This document shows positions 11,520 to 24,300 of a DNA stretch of 64,000 bases, one piece after another. The notes under the pieces are model-generated. The model did no database searches. It worked only from the letters and a program-made list of their open reading frames with translations, and was not told the origin of the DNA. The first letter of the stretch is position 1. Every line of letters begins with the position of its first letter. This DNA is from Hyposmocoma kahamanoa (Eukaryota; Arthropoda; Insecta; Lepidoptera; Cosmopterigidae). The DNA lies in the NCBI RefSeq assembly GCF_003589595.1, contig NW_020654748.1, positions 2,020,314 to 2,084,313 on the forward strand, read 5' to 3'. The position numbers were made by a program, and so were the translations under genes.

Positions 11520-12147
11520 TGCATTCACAGCTACTTAGCTTTTTTGTCAAAATATCATGTGTAGGCAGCTTAATTGATAACCTCATAAATGTGTCAAAAA
11601 GAAATATAAAATTAATAGTTTACAACACGCTTAGGAACTCGAATCGTCGATTTGAACCAAAATACGTATTTCTTATAATAACTCATATTTAATCTCAATT
11701 AAAAGTAATCACAGATTTTATGCAATTTCGATTAATTTAATTTAATATAAATATATTCGATTGAAACGTATTCTACAAAATTCTAATACAAAACCATAAT
11801 CACTATAACTGAATATTCTATGTAATTTTGAAAAGACCTGCTTTTTTGAAATGCTGAAATACATTTTGTACGCAATATTAACGCCTTTCGATGGAACTCG
11901 ACAAAACTACATTTAAACTAATAATGGTATGAAAAACCTTTAATAACACATGATAAAATTGCAAATAAAAAAATATTTTAAATAAAATGGCACCACAACT
12001 AATCTGTCGTAAACTCTCATAAACATTTCAAACTTACAAAATGATGTGTTATACTTACAGTCGGATTTTTAATTAGCTGGACAAAACTACCATTTATAGT
12101 ATTGTCAAAGTGGTCCATTTCAATGACTCACTCCAGTAGGTCATGAT

Positions 12148-12483
12148 CAGAGATGAGCAAGCGCCAGGGTTTTAAGGGCTTTGTTAACGCCGTGTTTAAA
12201 TCGGGTTAAAAACCATTAACGCCCAAACTCAAAAGCAAAAACTATAAACAACTAAATATGTGTTGGAAATCCAGTTTTTTTCAAATTAAATGATATTTAG
12301 GAAAATCGCGAAAACCTAAGAACTCGGTTAAATGATATTATTACAAAAGGTTATTGCTTTCCGATGTAGACAACACAAATTGCTTTTCTATTGTGAATCG
12401 ATTCGCTTGAAAATCGGATTATGGGCAGAAATGGGTTAAAACCCGGGCGGGTTGATAGGGTTATAACCCACTGCCCATCTCTG
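12148..12483. mobile_element. hAT-type MITE with exact 8-bp target duplication
   Basis: Ends CAGAGATGAGCA and its imperfect complement TGCCCATCTCTG; flanked by GTCATGAT at 12140-12147 and 12484-12491. Subterminal regions carry GGGTTAAAACCC-like repeats. A 30-bp family E insertion lies inside. Confidence 0.88.
12298..12327 (+). mobile_element. Family E micro-copy E3 (30 bp)
   Basis: TAGGAAA joined to ATCGCGAAAACCTAAGAACT CGG, i.e. only the two ends of the family. Flanked by exact TTAAATGATATT at 12286-12297 and 12328-12339. Confidence 0.8.
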
Positions 12484-13650
12484 GTCATGATTCATTATAA
12501 CGTTTATTTTAGACTGATTTGTGTGTCAGTGATTCGATTGAGAAGTGATCCAAACACATGCCATCATTGTACAATTGAGATGGCAGCATTATATTACAAA
12601 GTAGCTGTCAGGTTTATACAGCTAATGAAAACTCCGATTTTAGTACAATAATTATAAAGAGCAAAACATTATATTAATATTATCAAATTTCAACATTGAC
12701 CGCACATCGCTATCGCACTACAAAGTTTGGACGCAGCTTAAAACGCGGTACGATCATGTCAAATGGCGTCTATAAACCGGTCTATAAACATAGAGGAAGG
12801 AAAAAAATAAAGGAACTATAAACATATCAAAATTGAATACTGGCTTTAAAATTAATTCTTAAAAACAATTGCAATAATATTAAAAACAAAATAGGATTTT
12901 AAATTTCATATGACACTTGAGAGATCACAGTTACGATGACACCATCAAAAAAAACCGTAATCGTGATTAAAATCGACAAAAGTCTTATAACGGAATGTGA
13001 TTAGCAAATGATTTATCAAAGAATTGAATTGTTTATACAATTAAATATTATCATTGGCCGCACCCATCAATATACTCTGCGAAAATTGAACTTAACTTTG
13101 TCGGTACAGCGTTCAAATTCACAAAATCCGAAAGTGAAGTCCAAAAGAGAGGTTTATTCTAGTGTGTGGCATTATGTAAATATTCGAAAATAATAACGCT
13201 TAAATCTAAGATTTACGAGATAATTCGCAAAAAAAAAATTTTTTTAATCAAAACTTACACAAAATACTATAAAACACAGTGAATTATCATCAATTTATAA
13301 GGAATAATAATCAATTTGAATATATTTTCATTAATATTCTTTCGAATCCAGTCGAAAGTGTAAACTTTTTACTCGAGAATAACGACGTTAACGCGATAAT
13401 GATGTTCGAAGCTTCAACAATGTAATGGTCAATTTAGACCTGGCAATGGCTAGATCAGGTTAAAGCCATTTTAGAACAAAATTAGGTTCCATTAAGATGT
13501 TAACCGACAACAGGTCTTTTTTCTTTTTTTTTTAATTTCATCAATTCGGATGAGTTTTTTTTAAATAAAATATTTAGCATAGATATCCAATGCTACATTA
13601 TTCTTATAAAAGTTTATGTATGAAAGTATCCAAACGTTATTAATGTTAAC
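12484..13650. other. No feature recognised
   Basis: AT-rich intergenic sequence with no coding motif or clear repeat unit. Confidence 0.45.
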
Positions 13651-13780
13651 TGCCTCCGCGGCCGAACGGTTACTATGCTGGACTGCCACGCAGAGGTTTC
13701 GGGTTTGATGCCCGAGCCGGGAGAAATTGTCTATGCGTGTGTTCATGGCACCCGCGACACAAGGTTTCCCTAGTTAGGCT
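13651..13780 (+). mobile_element. tRNA-headed SINE, short copy
   Basis: TGCCTCCGCGGCCGAACGGT (A-box region), GGTTTGATGCC (B-box region) and the tail CACCCGCGACACAAGG. Belongs to the same family as 16878-17088. Confidence 0.85.
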
Positions 13781-14797
13781 TAAAAAAATGTAGTTACATG
13801 GTACTTGGACTAAAAAAAAAATGTAGCCCGATCAATTTTAATATTGCAATTCATGGCGCAATATAAAAATACAATAACTATTGGGCCAGATAATTTTATT
13901 TTTATCAAATTCATTGATTTATGAAAAATTTAAGAAGCAAATAATGTACAGTAAACTTCAATCATATTACTTTTTTTTATTATTCGCACTAGTGTTAGTT
14001 CATAGAAAAATAATTTAGAAAGATATATTTTATAGAAAAAAATTGAATATTTTTCTAAATTTTTTTTATTATTTTCGCTTTTTCTGAAATTTATTTTTAG
14101 AAAATTTGCGCACATTACCTGTTATGTATTTTAGAGTGACTGTGACAATTTTGATGGTATCCACAAATTAAAACTTTTGAACGAATTATTACGAAATTTG
14201 AGTTGAAATTCCAAATTACATTAGGGTGGCAACGTCATTTTGGCTTTCGATCAATCCAATACCGGGGATATTGTATGCACAAAACATAATACGTATCAAT
14301 TTCATCATTTCAGCCAAAGACTGATGAATCTATTTATCAATATTTAATTTATGATCTATATCATTTTTAAAGTAAACAGTTTAAACTTTATTTTTATTCA
14401 TTATTTGCACCTCAGGAATTCCGAGTAGACTTGTGAAATTGCGTCCGACTAATAAATGCCATATATCATCTCTCATCCTTTGCCGGTTTACATCTATTTT
14501 CATGGTGACGTCCACAAATTATTGTCTTTTCTAGTTCAATAACATATAAGTCTAACGATTCTTGCTTATTGCCAGGTTGTATGACCGCATTCTATATTTA
14601 TTTTCTAAATGCTCTATACGACTAATCGTTACCACGTCACAGCTCTAGGAAGATATTTGTAAGGTTCTCTTTCAATTGAATGTTTTTACATTTTTGTTTA
14701 TGTTACGGACGGTGAAATGATTTCTATAAAATAAAGATATTAACATATCCTACTCATTATATTTCATTTAAACAGGCAAATTGGGATACTTTTAAGG

Positions 14798-14998
14798 TAT
14801 TACGTCATCATTGATAATGCATAATCAAAACATTACCACTATAATGACATCATGGACAATACATAACGAAAACATTATCAATACAATAACATAATTGACA
14901 ATGAGAACATTATCAGTATAATTACATATAACGAAAACATTATCACTACTAATGGCATTATTAACAATGCATAAAGAAAACATTACCAGTTAAATGAA
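14798..14998. repeat. Minisatellite, ~45-bp unit, about 4-5 copies
   Basis: Repeated pattern ATAATGACATCATGGACAAT followed by ACATAACGAAAACATTATC, degenerating between units. Confidence 0.8.
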
Positions 14999-15241
14999 TG
15001 ACATCTATTGCAGTGGAAATTTACGGAGCTTCCTTTTTTATCGTTTATAAATACTTTTACGTATGCTTCGTCTATATTTTCTGTCTTTTTTAAAAATTCC
15101 TGGTTTTCTACGAAATTTTCATGCTTGTTTCAATTTCTTCACTTCAAGTATACTTGTTGATTTGAAGTCACATTATGCAGATGGTCTCCTAGAGCCGTAG
15201 CATATGAATACATACTCAGATCTCGCCACTCTTCGTTACGC

Positions 15242-15372
15242 TCAATGGTTGTAGATGACGCCGCCAGGACCGGGCAGGGAAGACTTTCCGCAGAGGTATA
15301 TGTCAACAGCTCGCGCTGCTTGACGCCCTTCAGAGATTGCCCAGACGACGAGGGACTGTCCGCGACGACAGT
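15242..15372 (-). CDS. GOGAT: GOGAT exon 35, C-terminus and stop
   Basis: Reads [20 protein letters not shown] then [22 protein letters not shown], stop TGA at 15244-15242. [18 protein letters not shown].. is the C-terminal FAD-contacting block. No polyadenylation signal could be assigned; a minus-strand AATAAA at 14602-14597 is the nearest I noticed. Confidence 0.96.
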
Positions 15373-18300
15373 CTGCCAAAAAAGTGACTTGTTTATACTC
15401 TGTAGGTTTGATTTTTCCATTTAGTGTCGAAACACAAAACCAGCTCGCATGACGCATCGCAAGAATTTGCGAATTCTTTGTTTTTTCCTATACTTTCTTA
15501 TCAATAACAGCAGTGCAACACTCTTTTTACGATATATGTCGTTACCTAGTTTAAAAAATACTTTCAGTACGGTTCATGATCGTGAACGAATGGCTATCGG
15601 AACCGGGGCAATAAGATACCTACCGCAGTTTTGTTTTTCGACTCTTAGACATATGATTTTGTGAAAATAACAGACATGACAGACATATAAAGTGTAGACA
15701 TCTTTATGCCACATGCGAGAATAGAGGGAAAGTGCGTTTCAGTACATTGTTTCACAGGGGCGATAACTAGGCAATTACGAACACAAGGCCAGATTGAAAG
15801 CCCGAGCCGTAGATAAAGAGGCCTTAATGGCCCGAAGATTTGTAATTACCCGTGTGTTCCACAATGTTTGTCTATGTGACTTAGACATAATTTATACGAA
15901 TACACCAAGCAGTTTATTATTAATTGTCGCTGTAATTTTACAACTTTGTATTTCATTGGTTAACTCTAAATTTGTAGTACTGTATACACCTGTAGACACC
16001 TTGTATGGTGAGCATTTTTCTAATATTGTTTTGTTTTAAGTTGATGGTGTATCTTTCAATAAATAAATAAATCACACTTGCGAGGAAGTTAAATAAAGAA
16101 AATTAGCCTTACAAACGTTATACATGAGGCGCTGAAAGCGTAGAAATAAAAAAAAACCATTACCGCGCTAGGGCCGTATGCAGCACGTTATACTACTACT
16201 TACGAGAAAGTGTGATGAAAAGTTTTATAAAGTTACAGCTAACTTTTTTCATCAACTGCAAAATTAGAGAAAAACGAGCACATAAGTGTACACTAATATT
16301 ACAGATTGAGAGTTGCCTGGTTTGTGGTAATTGCGGGTGCGATACCTAATGACTATTATCATATGGACTAAAACACAAGTAATAACAAAAATACGCACCA
16401 CCGGCAGCGAATACGTTGGTAACTGGAGTTTTGTAGATATTGTTTTTTTCCGTTTCAAAGTTGCTGCGGGCATCCTGGGCAAGATCTGAAAAGAAAGATA
16501 CATAATGATTATATTAGTGCACCCTCTTTTTGATCTCACAGTTGAAATATAACTTTTATGACTAATAACTTAAGTTCGTCCAGGGAAATACTGCCGCCTT
16601 AACTATTTCTGCCGCCAAGCAGTAATGTCACCAGTGTTCCAGTTTTGAAGGGTAAGGGTGCTGGTGAAATTACAGGCACATGGGACTTGTCAACTTATGT
16701 CTTCAGGGTGAAGGGCGCTTTGAGAGCTCCTCTCAGATCTTTGAGATTTAAAGCTCTGAGGGGCACTGCAACTGTTATGGACAGGCGTGTAGTTTACCAT
16801 CAGGCGTACGACTTGTTCGTTCCGTCGTTGATATTATAAAAAAAAGAAACTTCTTATCGAGACTGACATCGAATAACTGCCTCCGTAGGCGAACGGTAAC
16901 CATGCTGGTCTGTCACGCCTCTGCGGGACCTCTGTCCCGGGTTCGATTTCCGGACCGGGAGAAATATTTGTATGGCCTAAATTTATTTCTCACGTGAATT
17001 GAAGTGTAATTTGTGGTTGTCGACGTGTGTGCACATGGCACCCGCGACACAGGGTTTCCCTAGTGCGGGGCTTATTATTATTATTATTTATAATTATATG
17101 ACGATTATTGCGTTCTCATAGATGCTTTTGTATTCGTAGTGTTATTTTGCTTATGTTCATTTGTGGAAGCTTTTAATTGGCATGTGTTAGTTCATATGGA
17201 AATTCATTGTAAAAGTGGCTGCTAATAAAATAAGCGTAATTCATGGTTCACGGGTATTCGGCGACTCGATCTCGCAATACGGTTTGTGTTTTTTTTATGG
17301 TACCAAGTGACAGGACGAACGGCCGTACGCCTGATGGTAAGCGACACTCCTGTCCATAACAGTTGCAGTGCCACTCAGAGCGTCAAATGAAAAAGATCTA
17401 AGGGAAACTGTCACTGCGCCTGTCACCCTGAGACATATGTTTACAAGTCCCAAGTGCCTGTAATTTCACCAGAAATAAGTAAGGTGGCAGTATTTCCCTG
17501 GACAAACTCTTTCACGAGGAGCTCTACTGGCAATAAATGTATAAAATCAGACATCGTTTTGCCAAGACTTTAAGAACTCACTGAGTTGGTTGGCAACGTA
17601 TTTCTCTGGTCCTAAGAAGCCCATGGCCAGCAGCACCAGCTCAGCTTCGTAGACCTTCTCGGTGCCAGGTACTTCTTTCATCTCCCAACGTCCCCCAGCG
17701 CCGCGTGTCCATTCCACCTCGACTGCCGCCACACCGCGCACGTTACCTTCGCCTGCACCAAAATAAAAACATTCAATAAAACCTGCCTCGATTGGGAAGA
17801 TGTCATATGATTCGAAGTCACGGATTAGCTTACAATTTCGTATTAATAACTATTGAAGTATGCTGCGCCACTATATACGCACGTAAGAGATACCTCGATT
17901 GCAATGAAATCTTTTGACGGAGAATTAGTGGCAAAAGTAGTTTGACAGCAACACTGCCGGAAAGGCAAAATATAAATGCGACTATAGTCCATCTGTTTAG
18001 GTACTTAAATAAATGTAAACAATCTTGAGATGTCTATTCAATGAAATATACATTTATAAAATGATTTTCCCTTACCTTCAAATACAAAATACAAATACTT
18101 AGCTTCATATGAAATTCCATGCCCATTTTTATACCTATGGATTTGTAAAGCATGTGTTTCAATAAAAAGATGTATCAAGATTGTTTACATTTAGTTAAGT
18201 ACCTAAACAAATGGACTATAGACTGTCTTTTACCTTACGCCATAGATCCGTTCTCTTTTACCTCAGTCGAATCATTTATTTTACTTCCGACATAATAATG

Positions 18301-21300
18301 CCTACAAGTGTCATGACTTTGACATTTTACATGGATGCATTTATTTTTTACTATAGATAAGCGACGTGCTCTGTAGCTCTGATATTTATCGAGCGGACAG
18401 CATATTGGTACTTGTCTAATAAATGATAATGAAATGTTTTTTTTACAATGAATCGTCGGACTCTTCTCCATATGAACGGAAATCAACACTTAAATCCTCA
18501 GTAACATTATTTATTAATTCTTGAGTACACAACTTGTCAAACACAACGTCACGACCCCAATCAGACACTATCTGACATTCACGATTAAAACTACTTCGTA
18601 AATAAAATCGATTCTTATAAAAAATCAAATCGAAAGTAATATATAGAATAAAAATATAATGAAAATCATTAGGACGTCACTAATAACTAAGAATTCGAGC
18701 TGTCAAACGTTAAATAAATGGTGGGCCGGAGTATAGTCTGTTTCCCCATAAGAGCGATATATCGTCAGCGCAGCGGCTATACTATCTTCATCTTCTGTAG
18801 TTATTAAGTGATTATCGAATCAATAATCATAATGTAAGTCTTGTATTTATTCCGAATTAAAAATATTTATTATTTTTATATTGCGGGTGCAGGTTGTGAA
18901 TACAAGTATGTGTCACTTATGGCTCAATGAATATTGCGACGGAACGGAATGGAAGAGAATTTTTGTAACGATATTGTACATAACATAATGAATTATATAA
19001 TAATAAGATAGCATAATGATTTGTATGATCAATTGTGTAAGTTACAAAATAGATACAAGCCAAAATCTTCCGCGGAATGCACGAGCATTCTCGAGAATGA
19101 AGATTTTGGCATGAACAGAATGGAAGTGAATGGTTGCGTTACAAAAATTACCTTCTATTCTACAGGATATATAACGGAGATTGTGCGATGGAATTTCATA
19201 ATTAGATTCCGCCTTCCCCTTTCCATCATCGGGGGACTAGACGTGGGCTGGGATTCCACCCCTATGTTGTGGATATTCCCAAGCGTAACAAAGCGTTTCA
19301 CTTGAACATTTAGATGGCGATCGGCTAGAAAGTGGAAATTCCCTGCCTGCGGACGTATTTCCCTTCCCCGAACGCTATAACTAGGACCTTTTCAAGGCGA
19401 GAGTGAAAAAAGGCACAACTGTGCGTACTTTATACAGCAGTTATGCCCTTTTTCGTTCTGAGGGCAGATTTAGGTGTGCATGCTACATCGTCGACCTCAT
19501 CACCACTTTTCATCAGGTGAGATGGACGTCAAATGCGCACTTATTTTAGATAAAAAAAACCGTTCCGCCGCAATATAAATTGAGCCTGAAAAGTATTTTC
19601 TTACATAAATAGACAGCAGATGGGATTCTAAGACTTACCGTCATCCAAGAATTCCTTGGTAAGCGTAGAAAACTTGCGAGGATCGTTTCCGAATTTCACT
19701 TTCACCTCTTCGTGTCCATAGTCCACTCTAACGAAACATAAAATTAATGTTACACAATAAATTCGCATACTACTTTATTCCACTTTGGATTCTGTAAGAC
19801 GAAATATTTTTTTGAGATATCATAAAAAAACCATAACTCCGTTTTAGAATATTGCAATTGTTTACAGATATTTCAGCTATGCATCGTTAGGGTAAGTTCC
19901 GATGAGTCAAACACCTTAACTAATTTTAACTGTTTTAAAAAAGAATCTTGTGATCTATTTTTTGCTATTTAAAACGGATATTGGACCATTTGTCACTAGC
20001 CGCGTTTCAGGGACGGCAGAAATACAAAGTTACCTCTATTCGTTCGATAACGTTTGTGTTACGTGGATTGAAAACTTGAAGTTTTATTTTGTTTCGTATT
20101 GTAATGGATTAATAACTCAAAGAGGACTGCTAATCAATCGATACAAGACAGCGTATTTTGGTATTTAGTACTCAGTGGTACACTAGATGTCGCGACGAGT
20201 ACGAAATATTTTTAAAACTATAATTTGTTTTACTTTGACAAGCTGCAATTTATCAAAGCTACTCTAATATGTAGTGATAACAAACAAAACAACTAGATGG
20301 CGCTTAGCACATGTTTTTATGGATTGTGCCGTCTATTCTTTTATTTTATTATAATTATCGCCATCTAACCATATTAGGAGGCGTTAATTTATAAATTAGT
20401 TTGTAACACACAATGCCATTTATTGACACGCATATTTGTCAAAGTTTAGAAAATAATTTTAACTCTCGATCAATATTTGAATAATATTACAAAGAAAAAA
20501 ACTGACTTCTTATATTTCATATTAAAGAGGAATTGATTGATATCCACGGCCATTTACACAATATAAATTACTTCCAGGCTATTGACCAGCGTCATCTAAA
20601 TATAAGAAGGAATTCTGACCTTATCGAGTTCTTAGGTTTTCGCGATTGTTACACATAGGAAATGAAACTATTTTTCCGGATTTAAATCGCGTATATTTGT
20701 TTTTTCAAACAAACCGACGTTTCGGACCCTTTACAGGTCCCATGGTCACGGTTGACTGAGGTGGTACGAAACATCGGTTTGTTTGAAAAAACAAATATAC
20801 GCGATTTAAATCCGGAAAAATAGTTTCATTTCCTACAATTCTGACCTTTTTCAAAGCTACGATTTTTAGGATAGAGATTAGTAGTTATCTTGAGTTATAG
20901 GCTCATGGTTTTTGAAGCCAAAACTAATTGTATTATTCCAGTTCTAACCAATTCCACACTTTAAAATTCTATTGATTTTAGTAACATCCTTTATAGCTTA
21001 GTAGGATAAAAATTTTAAAGATTTTAAGTATATTTCGAAAGATTACAAATGTCATTAAGACAAAATTTTTATATTCTAAAATTATGCACTTTAGTAAATC
21101 CCTAAAACAGACATCTTAATTATTATTTACTCCAAAATCTTGTATTTACTTATATAGCTCTTATATAATATGACACCTTAGCCACGCGTCGTCTAATCAC
21201 TCTGGTACGGAACCTTTTATTGGTCGATGCTAATCTTTGTACTAAGCCCTTTGGTCTCCTGGAGTGCAATGTAGATAGAAGATTCGCACCACTGACACTT

Positions 21301-24300
21301 TTCGAATTATACGTAGGTTCAATTTGCTAATTATCACCAAGAACAGTGGTGAAGAAATAAATCTCTTCTAGAGGAGACATATGACATTCACGACACTGGG
21401 CCTTTTCGAATTGTTTGTAGTTTAATCACTCGTGGTAATAGTAAAGGAAAAGATCGTGAGAAACAAAATCTTCTCCTTACAGGAGCCACGCCCAGCAGTA
21501 AACCGTATAAAGGTTTCAAACAGTAACAGATTGAGAAACTTGATTTGTTTAAAATTGATTGCTGTACTGCTGCAGGACAACGATATCTACCTTCCACGAC
21601 TGCGGTAGACAAATAATCAAATATATTGTAATTTTATTATTCCGTGAAATTATATTTTATGAATAACTGTTAGATTATTTACCGTATATCTCTTCTTCTT
21701 CTTCTTCTTTTAAATGTTATGGCTCCATCGAAATAATCAATGATTTTGCCAATGTCAAGTAAAAATAACTATGTACGGTAGTTTAATATTATAATAAAAA
21801 TTATACAAAAAAAATGGCGATTGCGCCAATGTCCTGTGAAAAACCGGAACCGTATATCTCAACAATTTGCAAATATTAGTCCATTTCAATATGGGTGTAT
21901 CCGGTGACGTTTGAAATTTGAAGTTTGTAGAGATGTAGTAATGTAAATTCGTATGAAAAAAATCGATTTAAATATCTTATCGAGATAATTTGTAACGAAG
22001 AGGGAATCGATTTACAGAAAATAATTTAAGAACAACTAATGAACAAAGTAATGATGTAAATGAAAAAAAAAAACTTGTGAAAAATGGCAATCCTGCAAGG
22101 CGCTGTTTGGTGTACACCGAATAATGACCCACTACTCGCAATATGTTTTTGAGGTCATTATGTTCACGCGGAAACACATAGCACAGTTTGGGCGAGTGGA
22201 GGTGATGAGTGGGTGCCTCGGTCGTGCGGGACAACCCCGATCAGTACCGCGGCGCACTGCACTTCACGAAAAAAACCCGCAGGTTATAGTACCGATCTAT
22301 TATGAGCACCTACCTGCCGAACTAAAAAACGAATGTTGTGATGCGACGTTCAGATACAGATTGAAGAACCTTTTATTGGAAAAGTCCCTTTACTCAGTAA
22401 CAGAGCACATTCAAAGTACTTAATAAATTATTATATTTATTAATGAATTTGACTATTATTTGTAATATACATTTATTAGTTATTAAGAATCCATATCGAC
22501 ATTTTCTGTATACACTTGACATTGTTAGTTTAATTCAATTATTTATTAGTTTAATTTAATTATGTTCGATTTTGTTTATGTACACTATTGTGTACTTATG
22601 ACTTACTATTATATAACTACTTCTTCATTATTTTGTAAACTGACGCTCACTTTTCGAATAGAAATATAAAATGACTTGTAATTGTATTTGTAAGAAATTT
22701 GTAATGTTGAGAGAAATAAACTAACTGACTAATATCTATGGATAAATATTTCGTTTTGTTGTGTCTATCCTTAAAAACTACACAACCATACAAAAAGTCA
22801 ACAATAAAGCATACAATCAACAGCAATGAAACGGAATTTGCACAATTACTCCAACGCAAAGCTAAAAACAAAATAAACCCGCTAACAAGGTATGTAAATG
22901 CCTCGTATTAACGCGAGTTATAAAAAGCCAACTTGATTTATCGATTCTATCGTGTAAATCTCTAAGGATAAATAATCCGTATACGCATTAAACAGTTGGG
23001 GTAATTTATTTTTATATTTATTATTTCATTTTCTATCTACATAATATACCACAAATTTTTACTTAAAATTACATGTACAACAAATATTGTTCGATTTTGG
23101 TACATTATAACAAATTTATTATTTATTTTTGTAACCTGGGTGAAAGATTATTTATAAATCGTATGCGTTGAAACGTAAAAATTAGAAGTGTCACAGAACT
23201 CAGCCCTGTTGAAATGGACTATAATAATTGTAATAATTACTCGTCAGGAGGATGATGTAATTAAGTACCTGAAGACCCTAGGCCATTGGGGCCATGGGTT
23301 GTCTTGTCCTCGAGTCGGTTTTGGTTCGGGTAGGATCTCGAAGGTGGTGATCGACTTGGCGCCTTGTCGCAGCGACGTCGCTATGCAGTCGCAACTGTCA
23401 TAACAAATATTATTATAATTAAAATATATAATTTCAACACACATCACAAACTACGGGCAATGGTAATATAGGACCAGTCAAGGGTAAAAGGAAACATCTG
23501 CCTCTAAATTAAGCACGCACGCACGCACACATACACACACGCACACACACCCACATAAATGCAATTTCACATAAACATAAGCGTGACGTCGCACCGCATT
23601 GTGAGGGGATGGCTCTATGAAACAACGTTTGATGCCATGAGAAGAGCGAGACTTTGTCCCAGTTCTAAAAAAAATATCTAAATAAGCTCACCCCGTATCA
23701 CCTCCACCAATAATAAGCACGTTTTTATCCTTCGCGCTGAGTTCAGGGTTGTCCTTATTCTGATGATGGTGCGTGGGACCCATCTGCTTCTTCTGCCAGT
23801 TCTCGAGAAACTCCATAGCAAAGTGGATGCCGTTCAGTTGCCGACCCTTGAGGTTTAAGTCGCGAGGCCAGGTCGCGCCCATGCATAAGACTAAGGCGTT
23901 GTACCTGAAAAAAAAAATTGAAATACATGTTTGATTACGAAGTTACCAATTCCTTGGACGATCTCCGTGGTTGAGTGGCTTGCGTACCTGTTTTCATGAA
24001 GTCGTTATCTCTGGGATCCCGGGTTCGATTCCCGGCCGGGTCAATGTAGAAAAACTAACTTTCCTATGTTGTTTAGAATTTGGGTGTTTGTGGTACCGTC
24101 CTTGTTTCCGATTTCCATAATGCGTATGTGACGTGCTCTAACATAAAAATCACTGTCCATTTTTTTTTCTGTGCATAAGATTCAATAATACAACACATTA
24201 GTGAAATAAAATTGTAAAAATCCCCATTTCTTGCGTTTTAAAATTTCAAAATTTCCTAATAATTTTTAAAGCGTGGTTTCCTCAAAATGATAAATAAAAC

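Noticed and set aside
13651..13780. Possible functional tRNA gene (A- and B-box sequences)
   Set aside because: The same tRNA-like head recurs many times with a common non-tRNA body and (TTA)n tail and without a paired acceptor stem; these are SINEs. The same applies to 23965, 27510 and 63222.
15139..15420. Alternative 93-codon minus frame across the last GOGAT exon
   Set aside because: A different frame of the same DNA gives the conserved C-terminus [12 protein letters not shown]; this one has no homology that I recognise.
17547..17581. Read-through of exon 33 to a TGA as the protein end
   Set aside because: A consensus donor is at 17581, and exons 34 and 35 restore the expected FAAGDCRRGQS block in phase.
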